DNA from: DASPUH01 sp964518505
Lineage (GTDB): Bacteria > Chloroflexota > Limnocylindria > Limnocylindrales > CSP1-4
NCBI GenBank assembly: GCA_964518505.1
Contig: CAZFGT010000025.1
Location: 1-36,816, forward strand
Direction: 5' to 3'
Length of the DNA stretch: 36,816 nucleotides
Shown: in pieces, positions 1-8,024 of the stretch
Layout: the number at the start of each line of letters is the position of its first letter
Position numbering within the stretch: the stretch's first letter is position 1
Translations under genes and position numbers: made by a program
Notes under the pieces: model-generated
Databases searched by the model: none
What the model was told of the DNA's origin: nothing
Seen by the model: only the letters and a program-made list of their open reading frames with translations

Positions 1-708
1 CGACAGCGCCATGATCGTCTGCGTGAACATGCTCCGGATCTCGACAACGTTCTTGTAGGCGCCGCGCGTGGATGCCAGCGGGAGGGCGAAAAGCAGAACC
101 GCCCACCAGCCAACCGTGGCATAGACATACGCGACCAGCCACGCCAGTGGCGCCAAGGCAAGCATGCTCGCCGCTACGAACCGCACGTCGCCGCTCAGCA
201 CCGAGCGCACCGTCACGCCGTCCCTAGCCGCCACAGCCGAAACAGTCAGTACCGTGTTGAGGCCGTAGTAGGCGGCGCCTGCGAGAACGACCGCAGAGAG
301 TGTCTCTAGGTTTGCCGCGAACGGCCCACCGCCCGCAACGAGCCTATAGAGAAGCGCACCAAGAATCGCCGGGAGGATCAGCACGCCGTGGTTGTAGACC
401 GTGCCGTACCACGGGATTTCGCCCCGCACCTCCCGAGTCTCGGTCGTGCCAATCGCCGCGACCAACCCACCGACTGCCGGCCCGCCCAGCATGCCCGCGG
501 CGAGGATGGCCGTGCCGGAGACACTCACCTGGGTGCCCCGCGGCAATCGGATCGGTGACGCGGAGGACGCCAGGGTTGCGGCGACCCAGAAGACGACCCC
601 TTCGACACCGAATCCAGGGGTAATCGGAAACACAACAAGAGCAGCAGCCAGCGATACGACGCTAGCTGCTGCTACGAATCCGATTAGTGCTCTGAGGGCG
701 GCTCTCAC
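1..708 (-). CDS. Membrane-anchored HD-GYP-type signalling protein, N-terminal part (partial)
   Basis: I translated this by hand on the minus strand; it is open from a GTG at 706-708 to the window edge (236 codons) and continues outside. It shows repeated hydrophobic stretches, starting with LRALIGFVAAASVVSLAAAL near residue 4, so it is a multi-pass membrane domain. The last residues (YKNVVEIRSMFTQTIMALS) match the helix that in many Chloroflexota and Actinobacteria proteins directly precedes an HD-GYP c-di-GMP phosphodiesterase domain. The HD-GYP call is therefore an inference from the linker; the catalytic domain is not in the window. A weak GGAG lies 12 nt before the GTG. About half of the first 20 codons end in A or T, far more than in genes right of 4.7 kb, so this segment may be of different origin. 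Confidence 0.6.
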   Translation of the reverse strand, partial: MRAALRALIGFVAAASVVSLAAALVVFPITPGFGVEGVVFWVAATLASSASPIRLPRGTQVSVSGTAILAAGMLGGPAVGGLVAAIGTTETREVRGEIPWYGTVYNHGVLILPAILGALLYRLVAGGGPFAANLETLSAVVLAGAAYYGLNTVLTVSAVAARDGVTVRSVLSGDVRFVAASMLALAPLAWLVAYVYATVGWWAVLLFALPLASTRGAYKNVVEIRSMFTQTIMALS

Positions 709-768
709 GGTGGCGTGACGCTCCGTATCGACGCCGCAGTGTAAGTCGAGATCTTTCCGCTCCTCCCT

Positions 769-782
769 AGGACGAAAGTACC
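769..782 (-). promoter_or_regulatory. Possible operator, imperfect GGxACTTTnGTCC palindrome
   Basis: On the minus strand the bases read GGTACTTTCGTCCT. This resembles the palindromic GGGACTTNNGNCCC box bound by DosR/NarL-type response regulators. It lies 61 bp upstream of the GTG of the HD-GYP-type gene. It is a single site with no regulator gene nearby, so the assignment is weak. Confidence 0.2.
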
Positions 783-786
783 GTCT

Positions 787-876
787 CTAGAGCAGGTGGA
801 CCCCGGCTCCGCCGGCCAACAGAACAGCCATGAGCGCCGCCCCAAGGAAGCTCAACCGGGCGGCACGCATCCTCAT
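787..876 (-). CDS. Possible 29-residue hydrophobic leader peptide
   Basis: A short ORF reads MRMRAARLSFLGAALMAVLL followed by AGGAGVHLL and a TAG stop. It begins with basic residues and continues as a single hydrophobic helix, like a small membrane peptide or an uncleaved signal. It lies in the same frame as the HD-GYP-type gene, with its stop 78 nt before that gene's GTG, so it could be a separate small protein or an upstream leader ORF. No clear ribosome binding site is visible, and the composition of this AT-richer patch could produce such an ORF by chance. I do not recognise a family. Confidence 0.25.
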   Translation of the reverse strand: MRMRAARLSFLGAALMAVLLAGGAGVHLL

Positions 877-1092
877 CTGACTACCAGGGCTTCAGTGACA
901 TTACCCGACTCCTGACGTTGGGCCGCTGCTCCAAAGAGAGCGGCCTGCGCTAGCCGTCGGTGGGTTGCACTACCCGCTCAACACCGCCCCAAGTGCCCAA
1001 TTCAGGCGGTGTGTCCTCGCGCCCGTACGCTTTCGGTCTGGTACTTAGGTACTAGACCTCAGCAGGACTTTAGGAGTGGCGGGAAAAGGGGG
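877..1092. other. Gene-free stretch between the HD-GYP-type gene and the STAND-SARP gene
   Basis: No convincing coding region is visible on either strand. The stretch contains an imperfect 24-bp inverted repeat (1035-1058) and part of the terminator-like palindrome at the end of the neighbouring gene. For the minus-strand genes at 1-876 this is upstream, promoter-bearing DNA. Confidence 0.5.
1035..1058. repeat. Imperfect 24-bp inverted repeat
   Basis: Arms GGTCTGGTAC and GTACTAGACC flank the loop TTAG, with 9 of 10 positions pairing. It lies about 160 bp upstream of the possible leader ORF and could be an operator or a weak hairpin. No T-tract follows on either strand, which argues against an intrinsic terminator. 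Confidence 0.4.
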
Positions 1093-1121
1093 TCAATACG
1101 CCGATCGGCGTATGGGCCCCC
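1084..1121 (-). terminator. Terminator-like hairpin overlapping the STAND-SARP stop codon
   Basis: A perfect 18-bp palindrome (1096-1113) is flanked by a 3x3 internal mismatch and then GGGGG/CCCCC arms (1088-1092 and 1117-1121). Read on the minus strand the structure is followed by TTTT (1084-1087), as in an intrinsic terminator. The TGA stop (1093-1095) and the last eight codons of the gene lie inside it. The T-tract is short, so strength is uncertain. Confidence 0.5.
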
Positions 1122-4100
1122 TCTCGTCGGGCTCGATTTGGTCAAGTGGGTCCGGTTCGACGCCAAGCTCCTCGCGGCTGATCGCGGCATAGCGCACGTA
1201 CTGTTCCGCTGCAGCGGAACGCGAGCCCGCCCTTAGGTAGAGGGCTACCAAGGCCCTGTGAAGCTCCGGATTGCGTGGCTCTAGTGCAAGAGCTCGTTGA
1301 GTGAGAGCGAGTGCGGCGCCGACGTTCCCACTCCTGAGGAACTGAGCCCGTGCTCTATCGACGAGGTGCAGGAACGCGGTGGCTATCTGCTGACGCCAAT
1401 CCTGAGCCCAGTCCTCGTACTCGAACTCTGGCGCGAAGGATCCAGCATATCGGTCGACGGTCGCCAACAGCCGTTCGGGGTCTGGCGACGGGTCTCTCGA
1501 CAACGCAATAGCGTCGCCATGGAAGGCGACGCTATCTGCTGCAACGAGGGATTCATCGAGTGCCAGGGTCTCGCCCTCGTAGCGTACGTATTCCACCGAG
1601 GTGCCCACCTCGTACCAGGGATCCACATCGCGCCGAAGGAAGTAGAGGGTCTGGTTCAGACTGTTGGCAGCCGCATCTGGGCTCAGATCAGGCCAGAGTT
1701 CGTCGAGCACTCGCTCACGTGTGGCCATCTGGCGGGGGCTCGCGATTAGATAGAGCAGCAGCGAGGCCGACTTCCGTCGAATTCGGCCGATAGGCGTGGT
1801 TCGGTTGCCGATTGACAAGGTGCCGTTTCCTAGGTCGTGGACTCGCAATGTGGGGCTAGTCCGCCTGACCAGTTCCCTGCCAATCCCGTTCCCACCCGTC
1901 ACCTTGAGGTACTTGCGGGCGAAGGCGGTGACCAGTGGCACGTCCTCGCTGGTGCCGCAGTGATCGAGGATCACGGCGGCCTGGCGCGAATTGGGGGTAA
2001 GCCCCGAGCCGAGTTGCTTGCGGAGGATTGGAAGCCATCGCTGCGGAAGCTCCGCGACGCTGTCAAGCAGCTCCGCCGGGAGCGTTGGGAGCACGTCCAA
2101 CGATGCGACCAATACCTCGGCAACTTCGGCGAGGCTTAAGCGACCGGCCCCGCGCGCGTCCTTGATTGCCTGCGTCAGGGCGTCCGGCTGGCGCGCTGCG
2201 GCCGCCAGAACCACTCGTAGTCTCGACGGCCACAGCCCGTTGCCCTCCTGGTGCGCGAGCTGCAGTGCCGATTGGGCCAGATCGCCGGCCTCGAGTGATC
2301 CGCAAAGGAATGAGGCGATGGCCGCAATGCTCGCGGCAGCCACCTGTGTGCCGGGGCCCTGGAGGGTGGCGCCATGGCAGATGGCCAGTGCGCGAGCTGG
2401 ATCCTCACCGACGGCACGTCGTGCGTCCGCGAGGATGAAGGTCGAGGTTGCGAGAGGGCTGACCCGACCACTCGGGATGTCGGAGCGGATGCTTTCAAGC
2501 AGCGTATCCGCTGTCGTGGAGGCCCCGAGGACGGTGGACAGGTATGCGACTTCAAGCGCCGCGTCGGGCGGAACGACCCTAGCCTGTTGGACGGCAGCCA
2601 GATGTTCGTCCATCGTCGCGAATAGCCCCAACTCACCGGCACATGACGCCAAGGTAGCGTGAGTGCCGTAGGCCTCGCCGACGCCGAAGCCCTCCTCGCC
2701 GTACAGGCCTAGCGCACGCTCGCCGGCTGCATAAGCCTCTCGAAACCGCCCGCGCGCCCGCTCGACCTCCATGAGGTTGTGCAGCGAGACAGCGGCGAAG
2801 AAGCCCAAGCCCTGCGTCTCGGAGTCGCTGGCGAGCCTTTGCAGCTGTGCGGCCGTTTCGGCCAACGGTTGTGCGAACCCAAGCAATCCGAGCGCGTGGA
2901 GAGCACTTGCGACTGATTGGATGAGAACTGGCGACTCCGGATCCCATGCGATCTCGTCATAGGCGCGGCGAGCGCGCTCCAGATCACCCAGCTGCCAGGC
3001 TAGCTTCATTTGAGACAACCGGACGAGGCCTCGACTGGCCGACGGGGTCGCGGTCAAGTCGATACCGTCTAGGCGTCGTGCCGCCTCACCAGGATCTCGT
3101 GCCCTCAACGCGCGGAGGGCGAGGATGACTTGGACGGCGGGAGCGTCTGGTTCGGTCGGGAAGCGGTCGAGGAGGTCGGCGGCGACGCCCCACGCGCCCG
3201 TGCCGATGGCGACTAGCAGTGAGTCGCTCATGACGCGGACGGCCTCGGTGGGCTCGCCTGCCTCAAGGTAGTGGTAGCAGGCGGTGAGCCAGTCGTCGGC
3301 CTCGGCGGCTGTCGCCACGCGAAGGTGACGCTGGCGGACCACCTCTGCCGGGACGTCATCCGCGAGTTGCCGCAGGAGGAACTCGCGTAGAAGTGGGTGG
3401 AAGCGGTAGCCGCGGCCGGACTCGCCGCGCCGGCCCATGAGGCCGAGGTCATCGGCTGCCTCGATCCAGCCGCGGGCGGTCTGGATGGTGGGCGGCTCCG
3501 GATCGTCGGCGAAGATCGCTGCCACCAGGGCCGGCACGATGCGACGCAGGATCGCGGACCCGACCACGAAGCGGCGAAGGTTCGGCGTGAGCTCGCGCAG
3601 GACCTCCTGGGCCAGGAAGTCATAGATGGGACCCTGCGTGCCGCTCATGGCCCGGGTGAAGGCGCGGATCTCCAGGGCGGATCGCCCGCGGATCGAAGAT
3701 CGGAAGAGCTGCAGGCTGGCCGCCCAGCCTTCCGTGCGTTGTTCGACCTGGTCCAGGACATCCGGCTCGAGCGGTTGCTGGTACGTCTCGCTGAACAGGG
3801 TGTCCGTCTCGGCGCGCGAGAAGCGCAGGTCGTCTGTCGTCAATCCCGCGACCTGGCCCTGGGCCATCGGCCGGGCCAGATCCAGGTCCGGTCGGCGACG
3901 GCTGGCGATGAGCACCGACAGGGTGGAGGGTGCCTCGCGCAGGAGGCGCGTCACGATCTCCCGCGCATCGGCGCTGAGCTCGACGAGGTGGTAATCGTCG
4001 AGGATCAGCAGGGCCGGGCGATCAAAGCGGGCGGCGTCCGCCAGGAGGGCGTCGATGATGCGGTCCCGCGACTGGTCGGCCGTAGCCAGCTGGTCGAGCA

Positions 4101-4590
4101 GGCCCAGGGTCGCGTCCCCGAACCGAGGGTCCAGTTCGCGATACGCGGCGATCAGGTAGTTCGTGAACGAGATCCAATCCGCGTCCGTGTGGTCCAGCTT
4201 GAACCACAGCACGGGCACCTCAGAGCGGCGCCCGAAGTCCGCCAGGAGCGTCGTCTTCCCGTAGCCCGCCTCGGCGATCACCAGCGTGAGGCGTTGCCTG
4301 GTGTGGTGCCGCAACCAGTCGATCAGGCGGCCGCGGGTCAGCGTCTCCTCGCGCAGGAGCGGCGGCGTGATCTTGGTGCGCGAGATGGAGCGGAAGCCCG
4401 CCGGCCGCTCGCTCATGGGCGGCGGTTCCGGCGGGGGCGCCGCTGGAGACGGCATGACCTGCACCACCGATCGGTCAGGGCTCCAGGCGGACGGCTGGGC
4501 GGCCGTATCGAGGCGCCTGGCTGGAGGCGCCAAGGCTACCGCGGGCCGTTCGACGGTGTCGAGAGGTGCAGTCCGGTGGGCATCGGGCAT
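1093..4590 (-). CDS. STAND ATPase fused to a SARP/BTAD transcriptional regulator
   Basis: This 1165-residue protein is a signal-transduction ATPase regulator of the MalT/AfsR kind. After a Pro-rich, probably disordered N-terminus (about 1-65) comes a nucleotide-binding domain with Walker A GYGKTT near 109-114 and Walker B ALLILDDYH near 193-201. A helical-repeat, TPR-like region spans about 450-900. A SARP-type winged helix (about 915-1000, with RERVLDELWPD) and a BTAD domain (about 1005-1150) close the protein, so DNA binding is at the C-terminus. Such proteins usually act as ATP-dependent activators; the ligand and targets are unknown. The start used has CAGACT 6 nt upstream and no SD; Met59 (MSERPAGF) is an alternative. 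Codon use changes inside the gene: A/T-ending codons are frequent below about 3.1 kb and rare above about 3.4 kb. Confidence 0.88.
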   Translation of the reverse strand: MPDAHRTAPLDTVERPAVALAPPARRLDTAAQPSAWSPDRSVVQVMPSPAAPPPEPPPMSERPAGFRSISRTKITPPLLREETLTRGRLIDWLRHHTRQRLTLVIAEAGYGKTTLLADFGRRSEVPVLWFKLDHTDADWISFTNYLIAAYRELDPRFGDATLGLLDQLATADQSRDRIIDALLADAARFDRPALLILDDYHLVELSADAREIVTRLLREAPSTLSVLIASRRRPDLDLARPMAQGQVAGLTTDDLRFSRAETDTLFSETYQQPLEPDVLDQVEQRTEGWAASLQLFRSSIRGRSALEIRAFTRAMSGTQGPIYDFLAQEVLRELTPNLRRFVVGSAILRRIVPALVAAIFADDPEPPTIQTARGWIEAADDLGLMGRRGESGRGYRFHPLLREFLLRQLADDVPAEVVRQRHLRVATAAEADDWLTACYHYLEAGEPTEAVRVMSDSLLVAIGTGAWGVAADLLDRFPTEPDAPAVQVILALRALRARDPGEAARRLDGIDLTATPSASRGLVRLSQMKLAWQLGDLERARRAYDEIAWDPESPVLIQSVASALHALGLLGFAQPLAETAAQLQRLASDSETQGLGFFAAVSLHNLMEVERARGRFREAYAAGERALGLYGEEGFGVGEAYGTHATLASCAGELGLFATMDEHLAAVQQARVVPPDAALEVAYLSTVLGASTTADTLLESIRSDIPSGRVSPLATSTFILADARRAVGEDPARALAICHGATLQGPGTQVAAASIAAIASFLCGSLEAGDLAQSALQLAHQEGNGLWPSRLRVVLAAAARQPDALTQAIKDARGAGRLSLAEVAEVLVASLDVLPTLPAELLDSVAELPQRWLPILRKQLGSGLTPNSRQAAVILDHCGTSEDVPLVTAFARKYLKVTGGNGIGRELVRRTSPTLRVHDLGNGTLSIGNRTTPIGRIRRKSASLLLYLIASPRQMATRERVLDELWPDLSPDAAANSLNQTLYFLRRDVDPWYEVGTSVEYVRYEGETLALDESLVAADSVAFHGDAIALSRDPSPDPERLLATVDRYAGSFAPEFEYEDWAQDWRQQIATAFLHLVDRARAQFLRSGNVGAALALTQRALALEPRNPELHRALVALYLRAGSRSAAAEQYVRYAAISREELGVEPDPLDQIEPDERGPIRRSAY

Positions 4591-4702
4591 GTCCGCAGTC
4601 TGCCGAACGGCGATAACCAGCCGCTTAGCTGCGCCTCATGCCCTTACCGGGAGAAGCGGTGCACAGCGGCACCATCACGCGCCACGTGCGCGCGACAGGG
4701 AC

Positions 4703-5008
4703 TCAGGCTGGGGCCGACGCCGACGCGGTGGCCATGCGGACCACGTCGAAGCAGGAGCTGCAGTACACGGGCCGGTCGTTGCGCGGTGCGAACGGCACCA
4801 TCGCCTGCTGACCGCACCTGGCGCAGACAGCCGCGTGGTACTCGCGGGCCGTCCCGGCCGTGCGGTTCTGCTTGGCCACCGCGCGGCAGGACGTGCAGCG
4901 CTGCGGGTCGTTCTGGAGTCCTTTGCTGGCAAAGAAGGCTTGCTCACCGGCGGAGAAGAGGAACGAATCCCCGCAATCCCGGCAGGTGAGTGTCCGATCC
5001 TGGTACAC
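4703..5008 (-). CDS. Small double zinc-ribbon protein with CxxC-x17-CxxC domain
   Basis: The protein has 101 residues from a GTG start chosen because GGAGG lies 10 nt upstream and VYQDRTLTC is the usual N-terminus of this family; the frame is open up to 5092. Two metal sites are visible: Cys9/Cys12 with Cys38/Cys41, and Cys62/Cys65 with Cys83/Cys86. The second pair is spaced by exactly 17 residues and carries VPFxP and RPVYC, matching the CxxC-x17-CxxC (TIGR04272-type) family common in Chloroflexota and candidate phyla. Function is not established; zinc binding and a nucleic-acid or protein contact role are plausible. It stands alone on the minus strand behind its own promoter, downstream of dnaB. 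Confidence 0.8.
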   Translation of the reverse strand: MYQDRTLTCRDCGDSFLFSAGEQAFFASKGLQNDPQRCTSCRAVAKQNRTAGTAREYHAAVCARCGQQAMVPFAPRNDRPVYCSSCFDVVRMATASASAPA

Positions 5009-5139
5009 CCTCTCCCGACCTCCCTCGGCGGCGGCACAGCCGTCGCGGTCCGTCCCGGTTCCGGGTCGGCGGGTCGGGCGCACGCCCTCCATCGGTCGCG
5101 TCCGTGGCCACTGTCGTCCCTTGGCCGGATTGAGGCGCG

Positions 5140-5169
5140 ACTATAGGCACGCCGCGCGAGCGTGCGCAA
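5140..5169 (-). promoter_or_regulatory. Promoter of the zinc-ribbon gene
   Basis: On the minus strand TTGCGC (5164-5169) and TATAGT (5140-5145) are separated by 18 bp. Transcription would begin near 5133, giving a leader of about 125 nt before the GTG at 5008, which is long for this window. Confidence 0.5.
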
Positions 5170-5180
5170 GATGGGAATCG

Positions 5181-6539
5181 CTACGCGTATTCCTCTGCGT
5201 AGCGCTCCGAGTCGGCGTAGCTGGTGAACCGCGTCTGGCCCTTCTTGAACCAGAGTTTGACTTCACCGGTAGGGCCGTTGCGGTGCTTGGCCAGGCGCAG
5301 GTTCACGATCTCGCCCTCGGCGTCGTTGTCCTCCGCGCCACGCTCCTTCTCCCGCCACAGGAACATGACCAGGTCGGCGTCCTGCTCGATGCTGCCCGAC
5401 TCACGCAGGTCCGACAGGCGCGGCTCCTTGGACTCGCGCATCTCAGCCTGGCGCGAGAGCTGCGACAGGGCCACGACCGGCACCTCCAGCTCGCGCGCGA
5501 GGGCCTTGAGTCCGCGCGAGATCTCCGACACCTCCTGCACCCGGTTGGCGTCACGGGAGACGAAGTTGGACTGCATCAGCTGGAGGTAGTCCACGATGAG
5601 CATGTCCAGCCCCGATTCGGCCTGCAGGCGGCGGGCCTTGGTGCGCAGCTCCATCGTCGAGATGTTGGGCGTGTCGTCGATGAAGACGGGCGCCTCCGCG
5701 AGGGCGTTCATGGCCGGGGCAAGGCGGGTGAAGTCCATCTCCTCCAGGAAGCCTGTCCGCAGGCGCTGCGAGTTGATGTGGGCGACCGACGACAGCAGGC
5801 GGAGCACGAGCTGCTCCTTGCTCATCTCCAGGCTGAAGACGCCGACGGTCTTGCCTTCCGTGACCGAGGCGTATTCGGCGAGATTGAGGGCCAGGCTCGT
5901 CTTGCCCACGGACGGCCGTGAGGCGACGATCACGAGGTCCGACTTCTGGAGCCCGGTGGTCAGGGTGTCCAGGTCGCGGAAGCCCGTGCGCACGCCGCTG
6001 ATCTCGCCCTTGTGCTCGTGGAGGTAGTCCAGGCGGTCGTATGCCGAATGGAGCAGCGTGCGCAGCGGACTGAAGCCGGTCTCCACGCGCTTCTGGCTGA
6101 CCGCGAACAGCTCCTGCTCGGCGCGGTCGATGGCCTCGCCCACGTCGGGGCCGTCCTCGTAGCCGATGCCGGCGATGCGCCCGGCAGCCCCGATGAGGTT
6201 CCGCAGGACGGCCTTGCGCTCGACGATGCGGGCGTAGTAGACGGCGTTGACGGCCGTGGGCGTCAGGTTGATGAGGCTCGTCAGGTAGGCGGCCCCGCCG
6301 ACCTGCTCGAGGCCGCCGTCGCGCTCCAGGACCTCCGAGACGGTGACGATGTCGATCGGCTCGCGCCGTTCGTAGAGGTCCAGGATCGCGCCGTAGATGG
6401 TGCCGTGGTGGCCGCGGTAGAAGTCGGCCGGGCGGAGGAGGTCGGCCACCTCGATGACCGCGTCGCGATCGATCAGGAGCGCGCCGAGGACGGACTGCTC
6501 GGCGTCGATGGATTGCGGTGGCAGACGATCGATGGACAC
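5181..6539 (-). CDS. dnaB: Replicative DNA helicase DnaB
   Basis: DnaB is the hexameric 5'-3' helicase that unwinds DNA at the replication fork. The protein has 452 residues from the chosen GTG, which has GGAG 5 nt upstream and gives the familiar opening of Pro-Pro-Gln-Ser and DAEQSVLGALL; the frame is open further up to 6617. The N-terminal helical domain (about 1-130) is followed by the RecA-like ATPase domain with Walker A SRPSVGKTSLALN, the EMSKEQL segment, Walker B LDMLIVDYLQLM and the RESGSIEQDAD region. Length and motifs are typical and no intein is present. It lies downstream of lexA on the same strand with a 184-bp gap, so it may partly share lexA transcription. Confidence 0.97.
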   Translation of the reverse strand: MSIDRLPPQSIDAEQSVLGALLIDRDAVIEVADLLRPADFYRGHHGTIYGAILDLYERREPIDIVTVSEVLERDGGLEQVGGAAYLTSLINLTPTAVNAVYYARIVERKAVLRNLIGAAGRIAGIGYEDGPDVGEAIDRAEQELFAVSQKRVETGFSPLRTLLHSAYDRLDYLHEHKGEISGVRTGFRDLDTLTTGLQKSDLVIVASRPSVGKTSLALNLAEYASVTEGKTVGVFSLEMSKEQLVLRLLSSVAHINSQRLRTGFLEEMDFTRLAPAMNALAEAPVFIDDTPNISTMELRTKARRLQAESGLDMLIVDYLQLMQSNFVSRDANRVQEVSEISRGLKALARELEVPVVALSQLSRQAEMRESKEPRLSDLRESGSIEQDADLVMFLWREKERGAEDNDAEGEIVNLRLAKHRNGPTGEVKLWFKKGQTRFTSYADSERYAEEYA

Positions 6540-6662
6540 GACGGCTCCATGGATGAGGGCAGACGCTGGCCCGCGATGGTGCGGTGCGGCGGGTCGATGA
6601 TGGGCTCCATCGCGCACCGCTAGCGGCGGTTGTCGACGGTCCGTCTCCCCAAAGATGCGGTT

Positions 6663-6716
6663 GGGCGGTGGAGGACGGTGGACGGGCGGTGGATGGCTGG
6701 GCGGCGGACGGTGGAC
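6663..6716. repeat. Short G-rich direct repeats between lexA and dnaB
   Basis: GGGCGGTGGA occurs at 6663-6672 and 6684-6693, and GGACGGTGGAC at 6673-6683 and 6706-6716, forming a small degenerate repeat tract. It may be replication slippage in G-rich DNA or may affect readthrough from lexA into dnaB. Confidence 0.5.
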
Positions 6717-6723
6717 GAAACCG

Positions 6724-7374
6724 TCAGTCGAGCCGGCGGATGACCCCGATCAGTTTGCCCTGGATGCGCACGTCGTCGTAGATCATGGGCTCGTAGCGGC
6801 TGTTGGCGGGCTGCAGGCGGACGCGGCCGCCTTCCTTGAAGAAGCGCTTGAGGGTGACCGCGTTCTCCTCCACCTGGGCGACCACGATGTCGCCGTTGCG
6901 GGCGGTGTCCTGGGGCCGGATGACGACGTAGTCGCCGTCCTCGATATGGGCGTCGATCATGGAGTCGCCACGCACCTTGAGCAGGTAGGCGTCGCCGCTG
7001 GGGGCGAGGAACTCGGGCACGGCGAGGGTCTCCGCCGTGTCCTGGTAGGCCTCGATGGGGCCGCCGGCGGCGATCTCGCCAAGCACCACCAGCAGGTGGC
7101 TGTCCATGGCGGCGACCTGCGGCAGGAGCTCGCTGGTCAGGCCCGAATGCAGGGCGGCGGTGGGGGTCAGGCGCAGGGCGCGCGAGCGCGTGGCGCCGCG
7201 TTCGAGGTAGCCGTCCCGCTCCAGCGCCTCGAGGTGGTGGTGGACCGCCGACGTGGAGGCCAGCCCGACCGCCTGGGCGATCTCGCGGACGGACGGCGGA
7301 TAGCCGCGGGCGCGCAGCGTGGCGGCGATGTATTCGATGATGCGTTGCTTGCGGGCGGCGTCGTGCTTGGTCAC
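6724..7374 (-). CDS. lexA: SOS repressor LexA
   Basis: LexA represses DNA-damage genes and cuts itself when RecA filaments form. The 216-residue protein has an N-terminal winged helix (about 1-68; REIAQAVGLASTSAVHHHL is the recognition region), the Ala103-Gly104 cleavage site within IAAGGPI, and the Ser138/Lys176 protease dyad (GDSMI and VTLKRF). The start is a GTG with AAAGGAGG 4 nt upstream. Its own promoter carries a LexA box between -35 and -10 (7402-7415), so autoregulation is expected. It diverges from the DUF1232 gene and precedes dnaB. Confidence 0.97.
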   Translation of the reverse strand: MTKHDAARKQRIIEYIAATLRARGYPPSVREIAQAVGLASTSAVHHHLEALERDGYLERGATRSRALRLTPTAALHSGLTSELLPQVAAMDSHLLVVLGEIAAGGPIEAYQDTAETLAVPEFLAPSGDAYLLKVRGDSMIDAHIEDGDYVVIRPQDTARNGDIVVAQVEENAVTLKRFFKEGGRVRLQPANSRYEPMIYDDVRIQGKLIGVIRRLD

Positions 7375-7394
7375 AGCGCCTCCTTTCGCCGCCG

Positions 7395-7423
7395 ATGCTA
7401 CCGAACGTCTGTTCGATTGTCAA
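7395..7423 (-). promoter_or_regulatory. lexA promoter with LexA (SOS) box in the spacer
   Basis: On the minus strand TTGACA (7418-7423) and TAGCAT (7395-7400) are separated by 17 bp. A perfect CGAAC-N4-GTTCG box occupies 7402-7415 inside that spacer, so bound LexA would exclude RNA polymerase. The arrangement is nearly superimposable on the promoter at 9737-9765. Confidence 0.92.
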
Positions 7424-7465
7424 GCAAACGCGGAGGAGCGCGGCGGGGCGGCCGGATGCGGCCGC

Positions 7466-7471
7466 TATACT
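7466..7471 (+). promoter_or_regulatory. -10 element, near-leaderless start of the DUF1232 gene
   Basis: TATACT ends 10 nt before the ATG at 7482 and no Shine-Dalgarno sequence intervenes. The transcript would have a leader of only 3-4 nt. Confidence 0.5.
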
Positions 7472-7481
7472 CCACCGTCCG

Positions 7482-8024
7482 ATGCCCTCTCGATCCCGTT
7501 CGCCGCGCCGACGCGGCTTCATGCGGGCCTTCAACTACCTGGCGTTCATGCCCCTCGCCTCACGTGCGCCCACGTACGGGCGCCTGCTGGCGTCGCTGCT
7601 GGCCGATGCCCGGATCCCGTGGACCCACAAGGCGATCCTGGGCCTGGCTGTGGCCTACGTCCTGTCGCCGGTGGACCTGGTGCCGGACTTCGTGCCCGTG
7701 CTGGGGGCCATGGACGACGTGGCCGTCACGTTGCTCGCGGTCGACCTGTTCCTGGAGAAGATCCCCGACGAGGTGCTGAACCAGAAGCTCCTGGAGCTGG
7801 GCATCGAGCGCAACGCGCTGGAGCGCGATCTGGCCCAGGTCCGCCGCATGATCCCGCGGCCCGTGCGCCGCATCCTCGGCGAGTTGCCGATGGTCGTCGA
7901 GACGGGCGCCTCCATGGCCCGCGGCGCGATGGCTGCCGCCCGCCGCACCGGCCTCGACCGACGCCTGCGCGCCTGGCTCGAGGACACCACTCCTGATCAA
8001 GAACCGGAGGTACAGCCCGCGTGA
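7482..8024 (+). CDS. DUF1232 (YkvA-like) membrane protein
   Basis: The protein has 180 residues from ATG 7482. Residues about 40-85 carry the DUF1232 signature (IPWTHKAILGLAVAYVLSP, then VDLVPDFVPVLGAMDDV), a short amphipathic or membrane-inserted helical unit whose biochemical role is unknown. The remainder is helical and basic. ATG 7521 (MRAFNYLAF) is an alternative start. Its stop overlaps the rplI start in GTGA, so the two are translationally coupled; linkage of a DUF1232 gene to ribosomal protein L9 is an oddity of this locus. Confidence 0.8.
   Translation: MPSRSRSPRRRGFMRAFNYLAFMPLASRAPTYGRLLASLLADARIPWTHKAILGLAVAYVLSPVDLVPDFVPVLGAMDDVAVTLLAVDLFLEKIPDEVLNQKLLELGIERNALERDLAQVRRMIPRPVRRILGELPMVVETGASMARGAMAAARRTGLDRRLRAWLEDTTPDQEPEVQPA

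Noticed and set aside
3397..4989. Long plus-strand open frame of 530 codons opposite the STAND-SARP gene
   Set aside because: It is an antisense frame of a well-supported gene in GC-rich DNA, with composition typical of such shadows and no recognisable domain.
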